Source of the DNA: Pyropia yezoensis
Lineage: Eukaryota > Rhodophyta > Bangiophyceae > Bangiales > Bangiaceae
Direction of reading: 5' to 3'
Length of the DNA: 64,000 nucleotides
NCBI GenBank assembly: GCA_009829735.1
Contig: CM020620.1
Coordinates: 14,629,420-14,693,419 of the forward strand
Shown: positions 44,101 to 52,000 of the stretch, one piece after another
How the letters are laid out: each line of letters begins with the position of its first letter
Position numbering within the stretch: position 1 is the stretch's first letter
The notes under the pieces: generated by a model
Database searches by the model: none
Seen by the model: only the letters and a program-made list of their open reading frames with translations
Told to the model about the DNA's origin: nothing
Made by a program: the position numbers and the translations under genes

Positions 44101-45270
44101 GGCCATCATTTGCGTCAGGGCGTAGGAGAGCGCCTCTGCCAGCAGTGGGTGGCTCGTCGTCACAACAGAGCGGGCGCGCGCCATCCGCGTGTTGGCCCGC
44201 CCCTTGCCACACCCCGCACACACGGTGCCCGCTTGCAGGGGACTGCCAGACACACCCTCGCAGCCGCAGGCGTACGCCAACCACAGCCAGACGGGCGCCC
44301 AGTTTGCGGGCACGGCCCCCGCCCAGTCGGCGTCGTCGGCGGCTGCGTCCGCGACGGTCGACACCAGGCGCCGCAATGCCACGTCGAGGACGCGGAGCAT
44401 GAGGAAGCGGAGCTTTGTAGTCGCCCCAGAGAGGTCCTCCAGCTCTGCTTGCAGCGCCGTCTCCACCGCCGCGCGCGTGTCGGCGTCGTCCGTGTCGTCC
44501 CCAAACACCGCCCTCGCGAGGACGCCCACCGGCACGGTACACGCCCGCGTCTGCCGTCCCGTGCTCTGAAGCGGGTCCTTGCAGTCGGGGTTGACGCCGC
44601 GGTCGTAGGCCGCTGACACACCCCCACAGTGCCGCTGCACCGGGCAGGCGGCGTCCCCGCTGCTGTGGCCCCCTCCCAGGCAGTCGCGACACTTGGACGC
44701 GGCCGCCGGCCCTGCACCAGCCGGGGCCTTGCAAGAGCTGACCTTGTGCCCCGGCTCGCCACATCCGCCACACTTTTGCGTCCGCCCCTTGCGGGCGGGC
44801 GGTGCGTCCGTGGCAGCCTCGCGCCGGGGCAAGCCCGCGGCGGCCACGCCAATCAGACCAGCGGCCGTCTGGGCGCGTGCGGCGAGCTCCACCTCGGCCT
44901 CGCTTGCCGCCGCCCGACCACCACAGTACACGCTGACCGCCTGTGCCGCGCCTGTGATGGCCGCGACGAGGTCCTTGCCGGCGCCGTCGAGGGGGCCCGT
45001 CGCCTCCTCATCCTTGGCCGCCTGCTGCACCTGCGCGACGGCGGCAGACCAGCCGGCCGACGAGGCCGCGTCGCCCCCGTGGGGTGCAGACACGCCCTGC
45101 AGGCGGCTCAGGTTGGCGGCGAGCACCGCCCGCTTGAGCGTCACCACGTTGCGTGCGTCTTGAACGTACGCCTGCTCTTGTACCGGGTCCCACTCCTCGT
45201 CCGAGGTGGCGTCGCCGTCCAGCCCGTCGACGCCAATGTCTTGGTCGCTGCCGTCGTCATCATCGTTCAT
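41107..45270 (-). CDS. Fanzor: eukaryotic TnpB-like RuvC nuclease
   Basis: One uninterrupted ORF, 1387 aa, start at the ATG giving MNDDDDGSDQDIG. Residues 1-60 are acidic. Two CCHC zinc-knuckle-like motifs follow (CGGCGEPGHKVSSC, 167-180, and CRDCLGGGHSSGDAAC). The core has TDGVAVTF, a Fanzor signature, then RuvC-I GGDPGRSAVL (Asp691), RuvC-II VDQDEFNTSQAC (Glu1094), the zinc ribbon C1101/C1104 and C1215/C1218, and RuvC-III NRDDVAARNM (Asp1240). All three catalytic acids and all four zinc ligands are there, so the nuclease looks functional. The C-terminus after about 1290 is a Gly stretch coded by a GGTGGC repeat and may be variable. Fanzors are RNA-guided DNA endonucleases of eukaryotic transposons and large viruses; they are proposed to help retain or home the element. 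No flanking transposase was found. Insertions make it about twice the usual 500-700 aa. Confidence 0.85.
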   Translation of the reverse strand: MNDDDDGSDQDIGVDGLDGDATSDEEWDPVQEQAYVQDARNVVTLKRAVLAANLSRLQGVSAPHGGDAASSAGWSAAVAQVQQAAKDEEATGPLDGAGKDLVAAITGAAQAVSVYCGGRAAASEAEVELAARAQTAAGLIGVAAAGLPRREAATDAPPARKGRTQKCGGCGEPGHKVSSCKAPAGAGPAAASKCRDCLGGGHSSGDAACPVQRHCGGVSAAYDRGVNPDCKDPLQSTGRQTRACTVPVGVLARAVFGDDTDDADTRAAVETALQAELEDLSGATTKLRFLMLRVLDVALRRLVSTVADAAADDADWAGAVPANWAPVWLWLAYACGCEGVSGSPLQAGTVCAGCGKGRANTRMARARSVVTTSHPLLAEALSYALTQMMAVTAAACDRYLPASNNTARWEPVATIVATHAGRCVDAACRKLGAKAAKDTLATSPAATAAPAGGSAWDTERRLTRWAAARFRAGTADKATPGRRGLDGVPQHLVQALAQRVAVMRAAMPPSVAGLFPATPVKKRRWWAYVPFLLHVLNVGVGSPYALIPGARAVLHGHGTLVPDKMLALLRAVSVATGVGVRGHPSLRAWPELRTGGAAVLAAMAGVGGRANRASSQLSTDGVAVTFFLSRPDTAAEAEARAVAWAKKLDGGGRARDRGGKGFASRAGVLTQLERAGLPLARVRWLQMVGGDPGRSAVLSAAPGERVATADLPARPVVAAMRAAWSRHMGLDALNRAAVALLRGAGVQDGVAADATVPDGHPPGGSRKRAAAGAPAAGAGTGGSRSKRKARRSSPEGNDDDAAAVAPAAAGATTPPEARTYQTASPGGGHGRVRRGPQATIRRARRTQLATSVRRVLRRTRLSRWTVPRHEAEKVARWLVDPTAAAGDSDSGTTPDAPLQDRVDALPRRKGCRRLAPVPGLRYSLSAAHFREASGGNFLARAWKQWRARSGTGAGPVAAAAVAGLAAAAAGEGGGVAGHLPPVDLAAAHGTMRTGDDGKHLQATLEWAARRDTAAYGQRFGAPATRHLRAARVRKAIQRGRFAASVARDLTGGLLRQVRGGGAVVVAMGTARVRGGDAWLRRHLRRLCWFVDQDEFNTSQACSECHDKMVLIYPTGNSPPKIPRELNGPPAGPLPSTRRVRMAAGSRRGRPKRALPSATHVTRRGPDPDAYREAVRATARAAAVARRAAALAACAVEDRAVYADPRRLSEWAAKGCYTCSLAAPQGPGHPAPHPPVIRNRDDVAARNMAWVAARRLTGTNVWPFKRPFGMRWAWTTKRPPSGVPVPPVRRTRATTRVDVWPVLAAVDTVGDGGGGGGGGGGGGGGGGGGGGGGRGVVDGDATAASCTTRRGAPGGEQVAAAGSAMDGVRRAATGAADAPGGLVDTARR
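41276..41342. repeat. CCACCG hexamer microsatellite
   Basis: About ten copies of CCACCG on plus, inside the Fanzor ORF, coding a Gly tract near its C-terminus. Confidence 0.9.
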
Positions 45271-47319
45271 CGTGAATCTGGGGCGGGGGGGTGGGGGGGG
45301 GGGGGGGAGGGGGGGGGGGGGGGGGGGGGGGCGGAGGTGGATGAGCGGGTTGTGTGTGTGGGAACGACTGTGAGGAGGGTGGGTGGGAGGGATTGTCGAC
45401 GGTGGCTGACGGGGTTGGCAAAGATGGGCAACCTCGGGGCACCACCTACCGCCCTATTTATTGTCTGGAAATGCACCATCCGGGCCGGGGTCCTCACTCG
45501 ATGCCGTACGCGTGCTGTAGACGCTGGCGATGGGCTGCACGGGCCGTCAGGAGGCCGGCGGTCCAGGTCCTCCCAACGCCCTCCCGCCCCCCCCCTCCCC
45601 CCCCCTCCGCCCGCCCCCCGCCACCCCCCAACCGACGCTACCTCTCTGGCAGGGGGCAGAGCGGAGGATGCTCGCACCGCCACGTGCCCCTGTGGGCTGT
45701 CGCGTGGCCTTGGCTCGCCGACCCCGGAAATGAAAGGTCCTTCTCATCTCTGCGGCACCCGTGGCCGATGGTGGCTGCCGTGAGAGTGTCCTGTGGCGCG
45801 GCGGCGGCGGCGGTGGCGGTGGTAGGGCTGGCGGTGGTGGTGTGGTGGCGGCGGTGGTGGTGATGGGGTTGGTGGCCCAATTGCAGACCGCGCACAGAAG
45901 CTGTGCTCATGGCAGCCGCCAGTAGCGCGACGGTGGGTGCGGGACGGAGTGCACCGCATGCACTGTGGCATTTGAGCCGACTGACACGCCAGCATCCGTG
46001 CGGCTCGCCCAACCATGGCGAGCGAGCGCCCCCCCCCCCCCCCTCCCCCCCTCCCGACGGCACGTATTGGGAGAGTGACCGCCACCGTGCTGCGGGGCAA
46101 TAACAACACTGCAATTGAACCCACCCTCGACACTGCCTGCTCGCCACGGTGCATGTGGGGCGGCGTGTTGGGAAGCGGGCACCCAGCCTTTTGGTGCTTC
46201 CGGTAGGCCCCGTCCGTTTGCAATGCACTACGAGCACCGTTTGGGAAAAATGTCATCCTGGACGTCTTGTTGGGGGGGGGGGTGCAGTCGTGTAATGCAA
46301 ACCCACCGCCACAGACGGCATTGCCATGCTGCGAGCTCACCGCGCGGTGCATCCAAATGGCCTGTCACCAGCACACGACACCACGCGGTCCGCGTGGACC
46401 TACGGCTCGCGTCAGACCCGGGGGCGCCGAGGGAAGCGACTGACCTGACCTGCATGTGGCCGAACGTGCGGCCGACGGATGAGAGCACCCATCCCCGGAC
46501 ACCCCCGTCACTGTCCAATTCAACATCATCTCGCGCCACCGCCCAAATCCCCTCCCCTCCCGTTGATCCGCGTCGGTGTCAGCCGGTGATCGGGCTCCAC
46601 GGAATTCGAAATTCAATTCGTCCCCCCTCCCCCGCCCGTCGCCCTCTCTTTATGGTTTCCCCCCCACTCCCACCTGCCCCTCTTGACAAAGACGGCCCTC
46701 CCACCCTATCTATTTAGCGTCGGTGTCGGCCGGTGATCGGGCTCCTCGGAATTCGAAATTCAATTCGTCCGGGGGGCGCGCCCATTGAGGGGTCGATTCG
46801 ATGTATAATGACCTATGGACCTTTTCATGAGCGAATGGTGGGTCCTGCGTGTGTCCGAGTCATTTTTGTGTCACTGAGTGGTGGGTTTAATGCCCCTAAT
46901 TTTCATCGCAGACCAAGCCACCACCTGCTGATGTGGAGTGGCGCGTCACCACCCTGGTGATGTGCGCCTTGTGGGCTGTTTGAGAGGCAGTGACGCGGGA
47001 GTGCGTGTGTGAGTGTTTGAGGGGCAGTGAGGCGTGGGTGAGGCGTCAGTGCAAGTCCCTTGGCGGCAGGAGGGTGCGGGGGGGGGGGGGCCAAACCGCT
47101 CGGTGGCAGCTCGGTGGCAGCTCACACCATTGCCGACGAGGTCAAACGATCACATGTCTGGCAACGGCACCGCACCCGACTGGTGAATGGTAAACAGGTA
47201 AGTTCAACTTCTCGCCCCCCACGACCCCCCATTCCCTCATGAAAGTAGTCAATTTGCCGAAAAGAAATTAAGAATTACCATCAAAATCATGACGCAATCG
47301 GAAAACACTTATTCACCCG
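45271..47319. other. Intergenic stretch between Fanzor and the large element
   Basis: It holds the Fanzor promoter (nothing specific seen), G-runs at 45293-45331, C-runs, and the direct repeat listed at 46571-46770. GC falls to the right: 47,225-47,340 is AT-rich. No gene. Confidence 0.4.
46571..46770. repeat. Two direct repeats of about 52 bp
   Basis: 46571-46622 (CGTCGGTGTCAGCCGGTGAT and on through GAATTCGAAATTCAATTCG) is repeated at 46718-46770 with two mismatches, 147 bases apart. The repeats bracket about 95 bases of C-rich DNA. They might be the footprint of a small element or a tandem duplication. Confidence 0.8.
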
Positions 47320-47355
47320 TCGACACATAACAATCTCGACAAGGATCCGAAGAGC

Positions 47356-47726
47356 GTTATGTACATAACGCTCTACGGTCCGCCTGACAAGCCACGACTC
47401 CCAGATTCTACAATGGCTCGCCTGTCGCGTTATGTACATAACGCGACACGATCAGCTCTGGCCAACTATCTCGACAAACATCAGAAGAGCGTTATGTACA
47501 TAACGCGCCACGGTCTGTCTACCGTACCACACCTACCAGATTCTCAAAAAGGCTCACCTCACGCGTTATGTACATAACGCCACACGGTCAGCCTCGGCAA
47601 TCTGTCGGGACGATGCCAAGTGCTCGCAAGACGCGTTATGTACATAACGCGACTCGGTCTGCCTTGGCCAAGGCCCCGCCAATATCCGACCATGGAACGT
47701 ACCCATCTGTTGCGTTATGCACACAA
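47356..47726. repeat. Array of six GTTATGTACATAAC palindromes
   Basis: Perfect cores at 47356-47369, 47429-47442, 47491-47504, 47565-47578 and 47635-47648, and a degenerate one at 47713-47726; spacing 62-78 bases. The flanking bases also pair: the first copy extends to a 24-bp palindrome with AGAGC/GCTCT arms, the second to 26 bp with TGTCGC/GCGACA arms, so arms differ between copies while symmetry is kept. Each core is followed by a loosely conserved CGGTCNGCCT. Such arrays are typical of subterminal binding sites for a dimeric DNA-binding protein. Confidence 0.9.
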
Positions 47727-47936
47727 CATGGCATGACTCAAGACTGATGGGGGCACCATGGGCCACACACGCAAATCAAGACGTCAACTATACCAGTTGT
47801 CATCTACACTGGGGAAAAACCGGCCACCACATGAAAAGCGACACCTTCAAAGCATAAAAGAGAGGTGGGGCCGTACAGTCCCACCCCCTCCCCCACCCGC
47901 CCCGACCCTCCCCCCCCCCCCCTCACATACTCTCGT

Positions 47937-49076
47937 CTAGTACATCTTGTCGGGAGCCACAATGTTGATGTGCTCGCGGCCCGGTAGACCTGGCTGCCTC
48001 CACCTACGGCGGACGTTGTCCCACCAGCTCTTCCAGACACCTCCTGAGCTTGAAAGGTAGTCCATATCACCAATCACGTGGAGATGGCTCTGTGCCCGCG
48101 ACATCATGACGTTCACGCGCCGCTCGTCGGACAAAAAGTCGGTGTTCCCGCCGGGTGGCGCCCCAGGCTCTGACCGCACGAGGGAGAGTATGACGCAATC
48201 CACAGAAGCGCCTTGGCAGCCATCCACGGTGGACACCCTGACGTCGGCACATGGTCTGCGGGGCAGCCGCCTGCTGTCTCTCACCGACTGCACCACTTCC
48301 TTCAGCTTGTTCCGCTGCGCAGTGTACGGGGTGATGAGCATCACCTTGAGCTCGGTAGCCCCGCTGGACGTCGCCCACGCCAGCAGTAGATCCGTAAGAG
48401 CCATCTCGACCAACCGAAGCTCTGCAACGTTGATCAGGCTCTTGTTGTTGGAGGTGGTGGAACCTGACTTGTGCGCCCGATCGTTGGCCGGCAGGCGGGA
48501 AGTGTCTGTCACTTGCAGCCCGCCAAAGCGAATACGCCGACTCGGATGGTTGAGCCACGCGGGTGTTCCAAACCCCTCCTCATGGCGGGCCTTGGGCCCG
48601 CGCCCGTCCGACCATATGCCAATGTGCCGGTAAAAGATTTGTCGGAGGAGGGACCATAACAGCGGCCGCATGCGGTACTGCACGGAGAGGATGACGCAAG
48701 CGGACAGAAACCGGGCGAGCCGCTCAAAAACGCTGGACGTCATTGGCCGTGTCTCGCCTCTGTACTCCATGCCGGCGCTCGGCCTCAGCTGGGCATTGTC
48801 GCCAACAAGGACAATGCACTTGGTCCGCTGTGCCGGATGACCGTCCTCTTCTTCGTCTGACGAGCCACCCGCACGCCCCGCCCGCTTCTTGGCGCGAACA
48901 ATGGCGGCGACAGACGCAGGGACGCTTGTTGCCGCACCCTCGTCAATGATAATGGCGTCAAAGCCTTGACCGCCCACGAGCGCCACCGTGGACGTTGATG
49001 TGGTAGTGACAATGACGGACGCGCCGCCCACGATGCGCTTGCGGAGCTCCCGTTCCGCACGCTGCTGGCGACGCAA
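47937..49076 (-). CDS. SF1 helicase of the Upf1/Sen1 group, C-terminal part
   Basis: The ORF carries the later helicase motifs in order: motif II IIIDEGAAT (about 43-50), III VLVGDNAQLRP (89-99), IV SVQYRMRP (131-138), V VSTVDGCQGASVDCVILSLVRS and VI FLSDERRVNVMMSRAQSHLHVIGD, ending at the stop near 47937. It continues the helicase whose motif I lies in the neighbouring ORF 49083-54647, a few bases upstream and in register, so the two ORFs are parts of one helicase. The DEGA in place of DEAA/DEAC and the divergent motif III suggest an element-borne rather than a housekeeping Sen1. Family members unwind RNA:DNA hybrids or RNA with ATP. Confidence 0.8.
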   Translation of the reverse strand: MRRQQRAERELRKRIVGGASVIVTTTSTSTVALVGGQGFDAIIIDEGAATSVPASVAAIVRAKKRAGRAGGSSDEEEDGHPAQRTKCIVLVGDNAQLRPSAGMEYRGETRPMTSSVFERLARFLSACVILSVQYRMRPLLWSLLRQIFYRHIGIWSDGRGPKARHEEGFGTPAWLNHPSRRIRFGGLQVTDTSRLPANDRAHKSGSTTSNNKSLINVAELRLVEMALTDLLLAWATSSGATELKVMLITPYTAQRNKLKEVVQSVRDSRRLPRRPCADVRVSTVDGCQGASVDCVILSLVRSEPGAPPGGNTDFLSDERRVNVMMSRAQSHLHVIGDMDYLSSSGGVWKSWWDNVRRRWRQPGLPGREHINIVAPDKMY

Positions 49077-49082
49077 GGCAGC

Positions 49083-52000
49083 CTACAGGGCTTGCTCAGC
49101 ATCGGCACATTCCTCGAGGAGGTTTTGTGACCCACCTGCGCCCGGCTCTGCACCCTGGGCGCGGGAGCGATCATCCACACGACCGCCCACATCGGCCACC
49201 CGTGCCCTTGCCCGTTCCACCGCGGCTGTCACGGACGGGTAGGCGAAGGGGAGGCGCTCATCCACCACGGCGTCAATGTGCGTTGTCCTGGCACGGTGAC
49301 CATCCGGAGGGGGTTCACCCACACGGAGGAGCGTCACGGCGTCGGTTTCCGCGACGCCGTGTCGAGTCGCAGCCCCCGGCGAACAGAAAAACTCGTGCAC
49401 TGCGTCCAACAGCTCGTCACACGCCGTGTTTGTGCGCGACGTCAGCAGCACCCGCCCATCGGGCAGCGTCTCAAGGACCATGTCCACCATGGACACAATG
49501 GCGCGTGTCTTGCCCGTCCCAGGGGGGCCCGCCACCAGCTGCACGTCACACTCGTCCGACAACAGCCCCCGGCGCATGCAATCGACTGCGCGCCACTGGA
49601 ACTCGTCCAGATGGGCGTAGCGTGGAGGAGCACTCTGCAGGGGGGGGGGGGGCGGTGCCGGTACAGGAACCAGCTGCTGTCCCCCGCGCGGAGGCGTTGC
49701 TTCAATGGCGAGCGCCCTCTGCATGACTGGAGGAAGAAGGCCCCAGTGGCCGAGGCCGCCAAACTCGCGGCTGTCCGACAGGACACTATGAGACAGGGTG
49801 ACGACCACATTCGCCGTCCGGCGATGGAGCATCCGCTGCACGTCTGAACGACGCACGGCAAACCACCACCGCCGGGGGGGACCGGATGCGCCACCGTGGC
49901 GCGCCGTGCCGGCGTCATTGTCCTGCTCGTCCAGCCCCGGGCCAGGCGTCTTGTCCACCCACCATTGGCCTGCCCCCGCGGGCGGTGGGCCACCAACCCC
50001 CCCGCCGGGCTGCCCCTCCTTGTCCCCGCAGCGGCCAATAAACACCGCGTCCATGGGGGTGCTGCACACCGAGCCGACGGGTTCCGGTACCCAAAAGGCA
50101 CACAAATCACCCGGGGTGGCGTCTGTGGGGTCCACTTGACACTCTCCCCCGCGGTCCTTGTGGCGGCGGTGGTGGCGCCCAGCGGATCCCCCGGTAGGGC
50201 GGCCGCCCCCACCGGGGGGACGACCCCGGGGGGCGGGCATACGCACGAGCACGTTGCACATGCGACACGCCCGCGGGTCGTCCAGTATGGAGCCCCCCAC
50301 CTGCGGCGACGACAGGGTGATGGGCGCGTCGATGCGAGCCACGCCAAAGCGGGAGCACAATGACGACGTGGTCACGCGCCCACCGCGGCCGCCGCCGCCG
50401 CCATGGCCCTTGTTGCTGCTGCCTTCGATAGACTGCGCCACCGCCTCTGTACCGCGGGCGGCGAGCTGGCACAAGGTGGCCACAACGATGGCCTGCCAGT
50501 GGCCCCCAGGTCCTCTTGCGTACAACGGGGACGGGCGCAGGTGGGTTGGGACACCCTTCCACCCCGACTCGGACGTACAGAGCGTCAACTGACCGAGCGC
50601 CACCCGATCACCATCCGCGCCACACAGTGTGGGAGGACTGGCCTGGCTGGCACCACCCCCCGCCGCCGCCGCTGCCGCCGCGGGCAGAGGTGCAGCAGTG
50701 GGAGACGCGTCCCCCCCACCAGCCGGGGAACCGATACAAGGGCCTCCTACGCGGGCAGTCCCACCTCCAACAACTGCCGCCCCCGCGTCTGCAACTGCAG
50801 GCAAAGCGGGAGAGGGCTCCTCCCCCCGAGCCACTGCCGTGCCCACCGCAGCCACCCCCGCCGTGTCGGTTGCTGCATCAGTACCAGGTTCAGCAGGTGC
50901 ACCTCCGCCAAGACCCGCGTCGGCCACGGCCGCCGTGCCCGGAGGAGCCCCACCAACACCAGGAGCACCCACAGCCACGGCATCCACCGCGCCTGTGGCT
51001 ATACCCGCCGCCGATGGAGCATCGGGAGCAGCAGCGGTAACAGCAACCTCGGGCGTAGAGGGCCCGCCTGGGACGGCTGCCGTCGCGGAGGAGGTGGCAG
51101 CTACCGTCGCGACAGAGGTGGCAGCACTCTGAGCCACTGCCACACGGGGGGCCGCCCCAGTGGCGGAGGACGTACGCCGCTGCCCGACCAGTTGGCCGGC
51201 CCGGACCACCCGGGCCACACTGACGACAGTCACATCATCGTTCTCTGCGTCATTCCAGGCATCGTCGTCGTCAATGAACACAATGACGTTGCAGGGTTCC
51301 GCATTGTAGACAGGGGAAACTGCCTGCCCAGCCAACACATTGTCTGGGACCGCCACTGCGGGTAGGTAGCACACAAACTCGACTTCGCTCCCCGCGTCGT
51401 CGCCAATGGAAAAGGCGTCTGGGTCACCGTCACCGGACGGAATCGCCATGGTCGCATCGGGCGCTGGGGGAGGCCGCCCATCTTTGTCGGCACCTGACCC
51501 GGCACCTACCTCATCGGCAGGCGCAGCCCCCGCCCCTGCGTCGTCTGGCGCAGCTGCCCCCGCCCCTGCGTCTTCTGGCGCAGCACCCGCCCCAGTGTCG
51601 TCTGGCGCAGCAGACCCGCCGAGTAATTCGTCGATGCGCTGACGTAGTCGTACGACCAGTGGGCTGGCCCGCTTGCCAGGCCTGGCCGGCGGACAGAGCG
51701 CACCCTTCAGCGCGTGGAGGGCCTCCGAATAGGTCGTACCACCGATTTCTCCGACCCAGGGCCGCAGGCCCAACGGTGACGCCAACCAATCCAACGTTGA
51801 CTGGGCCAACACCCGCCGAGATGCCCACACGCCAACCGCAAGAGGCGTCCGCACCAGGTTATGGACGGCCGCGAAGTACAACCAGTTGTATAGTGACAGT
51901 GACCTGTCCGCCTTCACGTGCACGACAACAAGCTCCCAAAGCCACGGGAGCGCCTCCATCCACTCGTTGACAACGGGGGCCAGGTTTGCCACGTCCATGA

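Noticed and set aside
42991-44616. 541-aa plus-strand and 537-aa minus-strand frames over the Fanzor
   Set aside because: Other-frame shadows; only the 1387-aa frame shows RuvC and zinc motifs.
47356-47726. CRISPR-like array (regularly spaced short repeats)
   Set aside because: Repeat core is 14 bp, spacers share a conserved CGGTCNGCCT motif, context is eukaryotic and no cas gene is present.
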